NCBI GenBank assembly: GCA_033032865.1
Contig: JAWHQI010000228.1
Coordinates: 3,634,501-3,698,500, forward strand
From: Dactylorhiza incarnata
Taxonomy: Eukaryota; Streptophyta; Magnoliopsida; Asparagales; Orchidaceae
Reading direction: 5' to 3'
Length of the DNA: 64,000 bases
Positions 1-9,965 of this stretch are shown in pieces; positions within the stretch are counted from its first letter, which is position 1; each line of letters opens with the position of its first letter. The notes under the pieces were generated by a model. It saw only the letters and a list, made by a program, of their open reading frames with translations. It had not been told where the DNA came from and ran no database searches. Both the position numbers and the translations under genes were made by a program.

Positions 1-540
1 CTACCGCCGGCGGTATCACTATCACCGGCGGTATCTCTATCTCTAGTGCTAGCGTAACAACGGTATCTTCGAGAACCAACCTCCTTTCGACGACAAGATA
101 TCACTTTTCGACAACATGGTACTCTTCTTGATGACAAGCTAGGCCACACATCATTTTGAACGGTACCGTCGACGCTATCACTACCACTGGCGCTAGCGTA
201 TTGACAACAACTTCGAGAACCAACCCGCTTTCGACGACATGGTACCCTTCTCGACAACATGGTACCCTTCTCGATGACATGCCACTCTTCTCGATGATGA
301 GCTAGGCCACACATCATTTTGAATTCTACCGCAGGCTCTATCGCTACCGTCGGCGCTAGCTCTGCTCTATATGTTCTTCTCTTATTTCATACCTTTAGGG
401 AGTGGGAGCGCTACACCCACCCTTATTGACCGTGACTCAAACCTGACCTCCTCCTTGTCCTAGGGATTCTACCGAGCCCAAGTCAACTCCCGGTGACACA
501 AAACACTCATGAGCGGCCTAGCGCAAATTGGGATGTTACA
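1..540 (+). mobile_element. Right end of LTR element X (LTR ends at 540)
   Basis: This stretch reads as the last part of an LTR that begins before the window. It ends in GGGATGTTACA, a typical plant Ty3 LTR terminus, and after 540 the sequence changes to the composition of LLTR-1. Two imperfect copies of a block of about 170 bp (roughly 60-160 and 210-325) share the phrase AGCTAGGCCACACATCATTT and contain CpG palindromes such as TTCGACGA, GTCGAC and GGCGCTAGC. A TATA-like CTCTATATG lies at 366-374, which leaves about 165 bp of R-U5. No coding region is visible. The 3' TSD would be 541-545, but its partner lies outside the window, so the boundary is inferred. Confidence 0.5.
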
Positions 541-1153
541 ATAAATAACCCCACCATGGCACCCCTAAACCCTTTGGGAACCCAGTGAGTCACAAATAAC
601 TTAAAGGGGTCAAGTCAAGACTAGGGTGTTGGTTTAGTCACCACTTGAACCACTTAACCCAATTTGACCTACATAGGTCAAAGGGGTCCCAAAATGGGTT
701 CCCCAAGCCTAAAATCACCCCAATAGATGTCCATGGACCCAATGTCACCAATGCGGGTCAACCATATTGTAATGCCCCTGATTTTCGTTAATTATTTACG
801 TGGCTACTGTGGCGTAATATTGGCATAAGGGCGTTACGTCATCTCTTCAGGTTTAGGTTTGGGCCTTAGCTCAGTTAAAGTGCGTAATTTAGGTCGAGCG
901 TGCGAGACTTCACGTCGTTTCGAGCTATAGAGAAGATTTTGTGTAGTTATTAAGATCTTAGCTTCAGGAGGCTTTATCCTGAGTTTGGCTCGTCGGAATT
1001 GAATTCTGACTTCCCTGTTGGATTCGTAGCGCCGAATTTCAGTTTAGGTGCGAATTTCGTAGAAGTCAGAGGTGATTTAGTCGCCATCGTGGTTTAAATA
1101 GAATGGGAGATTATTTATGTAATTTTGCATTTAATCTTTGCATGAAATTCTTA

Positions 1154-1376
1154 GGCTGCGTTCGACGAACTGCAGGCTAGCTGCGTTCGACGAACTGCAG
1201 GCTAGCTGCGTTCGACGAACTGCAGGCTAGTTGCGTTCGACGAACTGCAGGCTAGCTGTGTTCGACGAACTCCAGGCTAGATGGGTTCGACGAACTGCAG
1301 GCTAGCTGGGTTCGATGAACTGCAGGCTAGCTGAGTTCGACGAACTGCAGGCTGAGTTAGACGAACTCCTGGAGGC
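1154..1376 (+). repeat. 25-bp palindrome array upstream of TATA (Chr-A 5' LTR)
   Basis: About eight 25-bp units plus a partial one. Each unit is built from adjacent palindromes: GTTCGACGAAC (5-bp arms around an A), CTGCAG and GCTAGC. The last unit ends a few bases before the TATA box. The 3' LTR copy at 10353-10546 has about one unit fewer, so copy number has drifted since insertion. Confidence 0.9.
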
Positions 1377-1380
1377 TTAA

Positions 1381-1388
1381 TATATATA
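1381..1388 (+). promoter_or_regulatory. TATA box of Chr-A 5' LTR
   Basis: TATATATA lies within an A/T inverted repeat (CTTAATATATATACATTAAG) directly after the palindrome array. The same arrangement occurs in the 3' LTR at 10554-10561. It is the likely U3 core promoter. Confidence 0.7.
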
Positions 1389-1944
1389 CATTAAGCTTAG
1401 GTTTTATCTCTTCATCTCCTTCCCCTTTCGGTCGACTAAGAGTTCTATCGGGCGAGAGAGCGAGAGCGGCGTGTCATGGAGCTTCCGGCCGGTGATTTAT
1501 AAGGCTGTTGTAGTCGGAATCGCATTTGGAGAGTAGATTTGGAAAGCTCTTGGCGGGATCTTCGTTCTAGTGGTAAGCTTTTCCCGTTTCGTGGAATTTT
1601 TGGAGTTATGGTAGTGACCTAATTCCTCTTTTCGATCCGAAAGGTTTCAGGATTTCGTGCTCGGGTGAGTTCTTGGCCGATCCATAGCTTTTGGAGCGGA
1701 GATCTTCGAGTTTGCAAGGTTTAAGGCAAGTGGCAAATTTCTCTTTCTCTTTCGTTGTTGAAGTGTTGTTTCTTGCTTGAGTTCGTATTACATTGCTTAA
1801 CTCTTGACCTTGTGATGTTTCTTGGTTAATCTTGACTTTTGAACTCCCTTATGATCTCACCCAAAGTGTCTAGATTTTTTTCCCTAGGAAAATCCGTATG
1901 CTGCCTAGACCTTCTCCCTATTTTCATGAAGAAGACCTTGATTT

Positions 1945-2400
1945 CTCGAAAAATCATTGTTTCCTGCTTGGGGAGTTCTCGAGAGATTGCTTCTCCTGCC
2001 TTGAATTCTAGAAAAGTCACTGCTTCCTGCTTGGGGATTTCTTGAGAGATTGCTTCTCCTGCCTTGAATTCTCGAAAAGTCACTGCTTCCTGCTTGGGGA
2101 TTTCTCGAGAGATTGCTTCTCCTGCTTTGATTTCTCGAAAAGTCACTGTTTCTTGCTTGGGGATTTCTCGAGAGATTGCTTCTCCTGTCTGGGATTTCTC
2201 GAAAAATCATTGTTTCCTGCTTTGGGAATTCTCGAGAAACCTATTTTATGCCTTTGATCTCTCGAGAACCCTTTGATCTTAGCCCTCGACTTCCCAAGAA
2301 ACGTTTGACCTTATCTCTTGATTTCTCGAGAACCTTTTGTTCTTAGTCATTGATTTCTCGAGAACTTTAGGTTCTTAGCTTTTGATTCCTCGAGAAATGC
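1945..2400 (+). repeat. ~60-bp CTCGAGA tandem repeat in the Chr-A LTR
   Basis: About four to five imperfect ~60-bp units contain TTTCTCGAGAGATTGC and TTCTCGAAAAGTCACTG, fading into single TTTCTCGAGAAC motifs to about 2400. The core TTCTCGAGAA is a perfect CpG palindrome. In the 3' LTR this array is where both Sire-1 and NAG-1 inserted. It lies downstream of the TATA box and is thus probably transcribed leader. Confidence 0.85.
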
Positions 2401-2409
2401 CCTTTGTTT

Positions 2410-3737
2410 CTTAGTGCTTGAGTTATGCCTCTGATTACTTCTCCTCTTCGAAATCTCATACCAGTTGTGGTTAAATAACTTATGTCTTCTCTTATGAATC
2501 GTCTTTTGCAGTGTTTACTTCATTTGTGACGCTATCCTTAGGGTATCCTGGTGGTTGTTTTCTTGGGCTTCGTCCCGTGCCATAATTAAAGAAATTAATT
2601 AATAAGAACCATTGCCTTTGTCCTTGCACGGTGGGTCGTGTTTGGGGGGGGGGGGGGCAGTGGGGAGTTGTTGTAGTCTTGCACGGTAGCCATTTTAGTG
2701 GTGAACTGCAGGCTTGGCCTGTGGTCCCGTGGGCCGTGTTTGGGTGGTTGGGGATAGAAACCCCCACCCATTTTTGGCTTTGGGTGGCAGTGGATAAAGG
2801 ACCGCCCCTATTTAACTTGAGCTGATCAGTCTCTTTAAATAAAATTTGCAAGATAAATGAACCATGCTTGTTCCCCTTTATGGTATTTGGTGCACTTAGT
2901 GCATTGTTTAGTTCTGTGCTTGGAGCTTCCTTTCCTGTAAGTGTTGGGCTTTGGTTGGTACCCCTTATGCCTTATTTACTTTACTTCTTATTTTTCTGCC
3001 ACTTGTAATTCCTTGCTGAGGCGTTCTTTGCTTTATTGAATGCCTCAGGTTTAGAGCCTTAGCTGCTAGTGGTGTAGCCCGGAGTCTTTAGGAGTTTTTA
3101 TTGTTGTTTTACCCCACTGCTGCGAGGTAGTTGTTGTTAGTTTTCCTCTTGTGTTCAGACATGCTAGTTTGGAGCCAACTGTTAGTGTCAGGTTGTTGAC
3201 ACGCGTTGTGCCCTTTTGATACTTTATAGTTTACTTGCCAGTTAAATGCTACTACTTTTTAGATCTTATGTATCTTGCTCTCTGTCAATGATTTATGTCT
3301 AGGTGCATTATAGTTATAAAAATGGCTTTTCTTTCATCCTCATTGCATACCTTTTTACTGAAATCCTTATCTTTAAAGTCGCCTAAAAGATATTTTCTAT
3401 ACTTATACTACGCCTAGATATGTGCATATCATTTACTTTATGTCCCGTCATCACATGCATTTAGGACCATAAGTGAACTAAATCAAGTACTTTCCGCTGC
3501 AATTACATATATTTTCTCGGTGGACTAGTTGATCCACGAACTGAGAGACACAGTTCTTACCCCAAACTCTAATAAATGATTTCAAATGATGACCAATCAT
3601 ATAAACATGTTTTGATTAAATAAGTAATTGATTCCCGCCTGAGCGTTTGCAGTTGTCTCCTGCTTGACATGGCCTCATGATGCGTATTTTCTCTTACTCC
3701 GATATTCCTAAATTCAGAGAAAATGTAGGTTGTGACA
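2410..3737 (+). other. Rest of Chr-A 5' LTR (R/U5), no gene seen
   Basis: This part is unique LTR sequence, closely matched by 27250-28588. It holds a G run at about 2645-2658 and no ORF with a recognisable domain. The ORFs at 2492-2851 lie in this region on both strands and are not conserved in frame with the other LTR. Confidence 0.7.
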
Positions 3738-3738
3738 G

Positions 3739-3751
3739 TTCGTATCAGAGG
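3739..3751 (+). promoter_or_regulatory. Primer-binding site of Chr-A (tRNA-iMet type)
   Basis: TCGTATCAGAG follows the LTR end after two bases. It differs at one position from the standard TGGTATCAGAG, which is complementary to the 3' end of initiator tRNA-Met and primes minus-strand DNA synthesis. Confidence 0.75.
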
Positions 3752-4418
3752 GAGGTTGTTCGACAAGTCGGTCGAGCAACAAATTCTGATATAGTATAGT
3801 TGTTTTGGTTTCATTGCATACACACACCGATGTGTCATCAATACGTCTTGGCCGAAGCATGAACACTACACTCATAGCATGATTAGAAGTATACGGGGCA
3901 TATTATGTAGTATGGGATGCATAATATGTGTTTGTATGTGGATCCACCATAGGTGGCAACATGTGACGGTTATGTAGTATGGGATGCATAACCATCATCA
4001 CATGGATGCCCATTAGCACGTTTTCTTTTTCGTTACATGCAATATTATGTAGTATGTGATGCATAATATTTCATTTGTACGCCGCTCATAACATGCATTA
4101 AGGCCTTTATTAGAATGCATAGCACAACATACATTACATAGCATTGCATATGCACACGTGCAAATCTAAAGACTTATGATGACACACGTACACTCATGAT
4201 TTCAAAATGAACAAAAAATTCATGCATTCATGACCTTTGCACATGAGTCAAGAGGGATGATATAGTATCATTCCCCCAAATTTAGCAGAGTATCATGAAA
4301 ATATCCCAGAGAAAGGTAGTGGAAATGGCAAGTATCTGTACACGTATGTTCTGAACCAAGCAGTGTAGTTCTAGTGCAAGGTCGAGTTTTAATTATACGT
4401 TTATGCGTATTAGTAGAG
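3752..4418 (+). other. Untranslated leader of Chr-A
   Basis: This ~670-bp stretch lies between the primer site and gag. It contains three short repeats of the type TATGTAGTATGGGATGCATAA (near 3902, 3973 and 4044), a possible structured or packaging leader. No ORF is convincing. Confidence 0.5.
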
Positions 4419-5597
4419 ATGGTGTACAAGCGAGTCGCGACTAGGTCGACTCCTCAGTCAGAGGGGGAGTTATCCGGAGCGCAGAGTGAAGCTTTGATCG
4501 AGAGTCTGCGCCAGAGAAATGAGGCTCTGACGAGGCAAATGGTTGCGATGCAGTCGCAAGTTGAGGCGTTGTTGTTTGCCGGTGCAAGGCAGCAAACCGC
4601 GATGCAGGCCCCCGTAGTAGGATAGACAGTACCTACCCCTCCTGCTCCCTTAGTACCCCCAGTAGCGATACCTCCGGAAATGAATTTCATTTTGCACTTT
4701 CAAAGGTTGGGTCCTCCATCGTATGATGGTCGATCCGACTTCGTGGCCTTAGACGATTGGCTTATAGCCATGGAAGAGATGTTCTCGTATTCATGAATCA
4801 CTGTGGATCAGAAGGTGATGGTTGCCGCGTACCAGCTTAAGGGTCTCGCAAAGAGTTGGTGGTTAAGGGAGAAGGAAGACCTTTCTGAAGGGTGTTCATG
4901 GGAAACCTTCAGGGGAATGTTGTTAAGAAAGTTTCTGCCGTCGGTAGAGCAAGACCGACTGATGACTGATTTCCTGCATCTGAAGCAGAGGCAGCTCTCG
5001 ATGAGCGAGTATGAGATTGATTTTTGCATGTTGAGCAGGTTTGCTCCAGCCCTGGTAGCCTCGGAAGAAGGAAGAGTAAAAAGATTTCTGGTTGGTCTCC
5101 GCAGTGATATCCAGTAGCTGGCCAGTGCGTACAGGTCGGAGAAGTACACCGAGGTAGTTGAGGCAGCGCTAAAGGTTGAGGCAATCGATAATGCCAAGAA
5201 CCGAGGATCAATGATGAAGAAGGGAAAGAGAAAGGCTGGAGAAGAAGGAAATTCTGGTGCGCCTGCCCCGGTCTTGAAGAAAGGAGGTGGCGAGGTATGC
5301 AGTTTCTGTGGCCGCCTTGGCCATCCAGTCTAGAAGTTTTTCAACAGGAAAGGAGTTCAGAAGCAGCAGCGAGTGCTGGCAATCTAGGGTGCTCCGAAGG
5401 GTGAGGTGCTCTGCCAGTTGTGCAAGCAGAAGGGGTACGATGTGGCCCAGTGTTGGACCAAGGAGACAGTCTGCTTCCAGTGCAGACAGAAAGGGCACAT
5501 GAAGTTTCAATGCCCACGAGTTCAACCCCATTGCAGCCAGTTTTGCTTCCAGCCTTGTCGCCGCCGCAGCATCAGGATAAAGGAAGAGGAAAGCTGA
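4419..5597 (+). pseudogene. gag: Chr-A gag (capsid and zinc knuckles), broken
   Basis: This encodes the structural protein that would form the cytoplasmic virus-like particle. The start at 4419 (MVYKRVATRS) opens a frame kept through 5597 but broken by stops at 4623 (TAG), 4794 (TGA), 5115 (TAG), 5331 (TAG) and 5385 (TAG). A retrotransposon-gag core is visible around 4800-5110 (LKGLAKSWWL, FLPSVEQDRLMTDFLHLKQR). Two CCHC knuckles follow: one split near 5298-5335 (CSFCGRLGHPV then a stop) and another around 5409-5515 (CQLCKQKGYDVAQCW, CFQCRQKGHMKFQCP). Several of the stops can be explained as CAG to TAG changes. Confidence 0.85.
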
Positions 5598-5748
5598 ACG
5601 TGATAACCCAGGAGCAAGCGCAGTCTTTGACCCAAGTGATCGCAGGTTAGACCTTAAGCCAACTGTTAAGTTTTGATTCCTTTTTCGCTGTATTAGACTC
5701 GTTTCTTTTTTCGCGCTTATAGGGAGATTTAAGGTAAAGAATCGTTGA

Positions 5749-6249
5749 GCGCGTGTTCTGTTCGATTCGGGTGCTACCCAATCATTCGTAGCAAGGGCTT
5801 TCATCGAGCGTCACCGTTTGACCCCTGAGTTGGGCAACGATTCGTTCCTCGTTAAGTTCCCTTCTGGTGATTTGGTATCATCGAACCAGTGCGTCCAAAG
5901 TTGCCCCATTCTCTTAGGAGATTTCTTGGCTATTTCTGATCTCAAGGTGTTGGACTTAGAAGACTTTGACGTGATATTGGGTATGGACTGGTTGTCCAGT
6001 TATGATGCGGTCATCCGATGCAAGGAAAAGCGTCTGGACTTCGTGATTGACAACGGTCTTCCCATGAGCATTTTTGGATCTCCATGCCAGTGTTCCCCGA
6101 TAATTTCTGCGGTATGTGCTCGGAAACTGTTAATTTACGGTTTTTTGGCTTACCTTATTTCTGTAGTAGAAACTGTTAGTGGTTCGCCATGTATTGAGGG
6201 TGTTCCGGTGGTGCGAGAGTTCCCTGATGTCTTTCCTGTCAGTCTTCCC
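5749..6249 (+). pseudogene. Chr-A aspartic protease region
   Basis: This is the protease that would cut the gag-pol polyprotein. The active-site signature RVLFDSGATQSFV is at about 5749-5790, in a different frame from gag. The family hallmark ILGMDWLSSYDAVI is at about 5977-6015. An in-frame TGA sits just before it at 5746. The frame then runs without a break into the RT region up to 6384. Confidence 0.85.
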
Positions 6250-6894
6250 GGCCTTCCACCTGATAGAGATGTGGAGTTCATTATTGATCTTGAGCCTGGT
6301 ACTCGTCCTATCGCTAAGGCACCGTACCGTATGGCCCCACGCGAGTTAGAAGAGTTGCGAACTCAGTTAGATGAGGTGTTGTAGTGTGGATTTATTAGGC
6401 CAAGTTCTTCGCCCTATGGTGCTCCAATTTTGTTCGTGAAAACGAAGGATGGTTATATGAGGTTGTGCATAGATTATAGAGAATTAAACAAAGTGACCAT
6501 CAAGAACAGGTATCCGTTGCCGAGGATAGCTGATTTGTTTGTTCAGTTGTGTGGTAGCACGGTGTTTTCGAAGATTGACCTTCGATCAGGCTAACATCAG
6601 TTGAGGATCCGTGAGTCAGACGTTCCCTAGACTGCTTTTCGTTCCCGTTATGGTCATTTTGAGTTTCTGGTGATGTATTTTGGCTTGACGAATGCACCCT
6701 CTACATTTATGGACATGATGAACTGCGTGTTCAAGGATTTTCTGGATCATTTTGTTGTAGTCTTCATCGATGATGTGTTGGTATATTCCAGAAGTGCTGA
6801 GGAGCATGCTACGCATTTGCGCATAGTATTGTCTACTCTTAGAGAGCACAACCTGTATGCGAAGCTGAGTAAGTGTGAGTTCTGGCTTTCTTAG
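6250..6894 (+). pseudogene. Chr-A reverse transcriptase, broken
   Basis: The Ty3-type RT copies element RNA into DNA. Recognisable blocks are [56 protein letters not shown] and the catalytic [10 protein letters not shown], which has IDD in place of the usual VDD (about 6760-6790). The single frame is interrupted by stops at 6382, 6592, 6628 and 6892. The LPFGLTNAP motif has become [10 protein letters not shown]. It cannot make an active enzyme. Confidence 0.88.
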
Positions 6895-7560
6895 GTATCC
6901 TTTCTGGGTCATGTGGTGAACAAGGATGGAATTACTGTAGACCCTGCTAAGATTTCTGCTGTGTTGGAATGGAAGACGCCTTCAACGCCTAAGGAGATAA
7001 GGAGTTTCTTAGGGTTGGCTGGGTACTACAGGAGGTTTGCTCAAGGGTTCTCAGAGTTGTCAGCACCTTTAACTAAGCTTACCCAGAAGAATACCGCTTT
7101 TGTTTGGAGAGATAAGTGCGAAGAAGCCTTTCAGGAATTAAAGAGGTGTTTGTGCAGTGCCCCTGTGTTGGCCTTGCCGATCGAAGGAATAGAGTATGCT
7201 GTTTATGTGGACGCATCTCACATTGGACTAGGGTGTGTTTTGATGCAAGAAGGAAAGGTGATTGCCTATGGGTCTAGACAATTGAAAGTTCAAGAAAAGA
7301 ATTACCCTACGCATGACTTAGAATTTGCGACAGTGATTTATGCTTTAAAGCTTTGGAGACACCTTCTTATGGAGTGTCATGCAAGATTAATACGGATCAC
7401 AAGAGTCTGAAGTATGTCTTCACCCAGAAATAGCTGAATTTGCGCCAGCGTAGATGGTTGGAGTTTGTTGCGGATTATGATGTTGATATCCTGTATCATT
7501 CGGATAAGGCTAATGTGGTGGCTGATGCCCTGAGTAGAAAGACCGCACATATCTTCAATC
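6895..7560 (+). pseudogene. Chr-A RT connection and RNase H, frameshifted
   Basis: The thumb/connection motif [14 protein letters not shown] is followed by the RNase H domain, with [18 protein letters not shown] and [20 protein letters not shown]. At about 7380 a frameshift moves the remainder ([29 protein letters not shown]) into another frame, starting near 7440. The missing stretch corresponds to the usual [10 protein letters not shown] segment. Confidence 0.88.
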
Positions 7561-7795
7561 TCTCTGTGCTGTCCTTGGTAGAGGAGTTTATGTTGATGTA
7601 TATCTCGGTCGGTAGTTGTACCGCGCCTTCGAGCTTAGAGGCTGAAGAGCCTTCTTGGATTACCCTTACGAGATTGCATCAGAAGGAAGATCCTGACTTG
7701 CAGCATCTTCGAAGCAGGACTGAGAAAGGGGAATTACCAGATTTTTTGATCGATGATAAAGATACTTTGAAGTACCGAGGTAGGTATTGTGTTAC

Positions 7796-8558
7796 GGTCT
7801 AGGCCCGCCAATACGGGACCCAGCTGGACCGCCAGCACCCTCCCAGCCTAGGCCCGCCAACACGGGACCCAGCTGGCATCGGAAGGGTTCAGCCTAACCA
7901 GATGGTCTGCAGACCATGCACCCCAACCCCTCTCTATCCCACCACAGGGCACAGTGGGTGGTTGGAGACCGCAGTCCCCCTTTGATGAGAATTGAGCCAG
8001 TTAAGCGGCAGCGCGTGGACTTCCCAGGAGGTCACCCATCCCAGAACTACTCCAGCCCAGCTCAATTGGTGATGAGAAGTGAAAGTACTCCATAGTTAAG
8101 CGTGCTCGGGCTGGAGTAGTTCTGGGATGGGTGACCTCCTGGGAAGTCCACGCGCTGCCGCTTAACTGGCTCAATTCTCATCAAAGGGAGACTGCGGTCT
8201 CCAACAACCCACTGTGCCCTGTGGTGGGACAGAGAGGGGTTGGGGTGCATGGTCTGCATACCATCTGGTTAGGCTGAACCCTTCCGATCCCAGTTGGGTC
8301 CCGTGTTGGCGGGCCTGTGCTGGGAGGGTGCTGGCGGTCCAGATGGGTCCCATGTTGGCGGGCCTGCACCGTTACAAAAAGTGCAATCCTGGAGGATAAG
8401 ACTTTTTGTAACGGTCAAAGCCCGCCAACACGGGACCCAACTGGATGACCACCTGGTTAGGCTGAACCCTTTCGGTGCCAGCTGGGTCCTGTGTTGGCGG
8501 GCCTGGGCTGGGAGGGTGCCGGCGGTCCAGCTGGGTCCCGTGTTGGCGGGCCTGGACC
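7796..8558. mobile_element. Foldback insertion carrying 5S rRNA-derived sequence
   Basis: The insert interrupts the start of the Chr-A integrase between codons for GRYCVT and ILYPRV and is flanked by GTTAC (7791-7795 and 8559-8563). Its ends are inverted: GGTCTAGGCCCGCC at the left and GGCGGGCCTGGACC at the right. The inside holds a near-perfect inverted repeat with ~205-bp arms (about 7850-8058 and 8108-8314) around a 49-nt loop. A shorter related foldback (8406-8564) follows after a ~28-nt spacer whose flanks ACAAAAAGT and ACTTTTTGT are also inverted. It looks like the longer unit without its 5S core. ORFs inside are spurious. Alternatives are a rearranged Cassandra-type element or a DNA-transposon derivative. 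Confidence 0.75.
8086..8159 (+). other. 5S rRNA-like segment with pol III internal promoter elements
   Basis: This matches the 3' two-thirds of plant 5S rRNA: box A AGTTAAGCGTGCT (8094-8106), the intermediate element GATGGG (8126-8131) and box C GGGTGACCTCCTGGGAAGTC (from 8129). It starts in the hairpin loop and runs into the right arm. The left arm (8008-8058) carries the antisense of the same 3' part. The first ~45 nt of 5S are replaced by unrelated sequence, so it is not a functional 5S gene. Cassandra TRIMs and SINE3 are known carriers of 5S-derived promoters. Confidence 0.8.
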
Positions 8559-8563
8559 GTTAC

Positions 8564-9500
8564 ATATTGTATCCCCGCGTTGGATGATATTCAGACAAAG
8601 ATCTGTAGGGAAGCGCATGACTCTAGTGTTTCCTATCATCCTAGTTCCACGAAAATGTACAAAGACCTGAAGCAGATCATTTGGTGGTCAGGTATGAAGA
8701 ATGATATAACCAGATATGTTTCTGAATGTTCAACTTGTCAGCGCGTGAAGGCGGATCATTAGAGAACAGGAGGAAAGTTGAACCCGTTGGATGTTCCAAG
8801 ATGGAAGTGGGAGAGTATTTCAATGGATTTCATTACCGGTTTGCCAAGGTCTCCCAGAGGACATGGTTCTGTGTGGGTCATAGTTGACAGATTGACAAAG
8901 TGTGCACACTTTGTGCCTTTTAAGACCGGCTATTCTATGGAGAAAATAGTAGAACTTTATTTGAATGAAGTCATCAGATTGCATGGTGTGCCCGTGAGCA
9001 TTGTGTCGGACTGAGATTCAAGGTATATGTCTCGCTTCTGGAGGAGTTTGCAAGGAGCTTTGGGTACTGACCTTAGATACTCTATCGCTTACCATCCTCA
9101 GACCAATGGTCAGACAGAGAGAGTGAATAAAATTTTGGAGGATATGATAAGGTGTTATATTCTAGATCATGGTGGAGCGTGGGATAAGCGTCTTGGATTG
9201 ATGGAATTTGCCTACAATAATAGTTATCAGGAGAGTTTGCAAATGGCCCCCTTTGAGGATCTGTATGGGAGGCCTTGCCGAACTCCCTTGTTTTGGGCTG
9301 AGGTTGGTGAGAGTCCGTTGTTAGGCCCAGAAGCTTTGGAAGAGATGAGCGTAGACGTGACTCATATCCGCGAGAAGCTTCGTATCGCTTAGGAGCGGTA
9401 TGACAAGTATGCCCATCGGAGAAGGGTGGATCTTGAGTTTGTCGTCGGAGACTTGGTGTTCTTGAAAGTTTCTCTGATGCCGGCGTTAAGAGATTTGGAA
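8564..9500 (+). pseudogene. Chr-A integrase, broken
   Basis: The integrase would insert the cDNA into the chromosome. The HHCC zinc-binding region (REAHDSSVSYHP to CSTCQRVKADH) is at about 8608-8760. The core follows with [19 protein letters not shown] (first D), VSIVSD then a stop then DSRY (second D), and HPQTNGQTERVNK (catalytic E). Stops fall at 8761, 9012 (a CGA-to-TGA type change) and about 9390. The C-terminal YGRPCRTPLFWAEVGE block is intact. Confidence 0.88.
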
Positions 9501-9859
9501 GGAACCACAAGTTGGACCCCCGGTATGTGGGACCTTTCCAGATTGTTGAGCGCATCGGAGTGTCAGCTTATAGATTGGATTTGCCGGCTTCCTTCCCAAA
9601 TGTTCACGACGTGTTTCATGTGAGCCAGCTGAGGAAGTGTCTGCGTAGTCATCGGCTTGTTCTTGATTCAGTGCCCGTTTTGCAGCCCAATCTTTCGTAT
9701 GTTGAAGAGCCTGTCCGAATCTTGGAGACTCGGGAGCGTGTGTTGCGGAGGAAGATGATTATGATGGTTAAAGTTCTTTGGAAGATTCAGGGTGTCGAAA
9801 GCGCAATATGGGAGCTGGAGTTCGCCATGAGAGAGACTCATCCTAGCCTCTTCTCTTAA
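9501..9859 (+). pseudogene. Chr-A integrase C-terminus and chromodomain
   Basis: After a frameshift near 9500 the frame at 9512-9859 encodes the integrase tail (DPRYVGPFQIVERIGVSAYR, HDVFHVSQLRKCL). A chromodomain follows at about 9706-9850 (VEEPVRILETRERVLRRK ... VKVLW ... ESAIWELE). In chromoviruses this domain is thought to direct integration to modified histones. The frame ends naturally at 9859, about 100 bp before the 3' LTR. Confidence 0.85.
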
Positions 9860-9929
9860 ATTTTGGGTAAATCTCCTGTCAGGTAACCTTTGGATTTGAT
9901 TCTGTATCTTTCTTGATCTTTGGATTTCA

Positions 9930-9965
9930 AGTTTCGGGACGAAACTTCTTTTTAGGGGGAGTGAC
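9930..9965 (+). promoter_or_regulatory. 3' UTR inverted repeat and polypurine tract of Chr-A
   Basis: GTTTCGGGACGAAAC (an inverted repeat commonly seen here in plant Ty3 elements) is followed by TTTTTAGGGGGAG and then the LTR start TGTAACGCC at 9966. The purine tract primes plus-strand DNA synthesis. Confidence 0.8.

Larger units (their letters stand above)
768..3737 (+). repeat. 5' LTR of Chr-A
   Basis: It begins TGTAATGCCCC and ends TTGTGACA, and it matches the dispersed 3' LTR pieces (9966-11087, 20690-20752, 26835-28588) over its whole length. It contains a 25-bp palindrome array, a TATA box, a ~60-bp array rich in TTCTCGAGA, and a long U5. ORFs within it, such as those at 1826-2276, are repeat translations and not genes. 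Confidence 0.92.

Noticed and set aside
527..531. ATTGG here as the left target duplication matching 41044-41048
   Set aside because: The base after it would start the LTR with GATGTT instead of TG, and the GGGATGTTACA context fits the end of a different LTR. A chance 5-bp match is likely.
1154..1376. Regular 25-bp repeats that might suggest a CRISPR array
   Set aside because: Units are contiguous without unique spacers, and the sequence is inside a plant LTR. No cas genes are present.
1826..2276. Overlapping repetitive ORFs on both strands in the Chr-A LTR, and 26724-27164
   Set aside because: They are readings of the CTCGAGA tandem repeat. One crosses an LTR junction between two elements.
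8062..8639. Short ORFs rich in Gly/Pro inside the foldback insertion
   Set aside because: They lie in inverted-repeat arms, occur on both strands and have no conserved motif.
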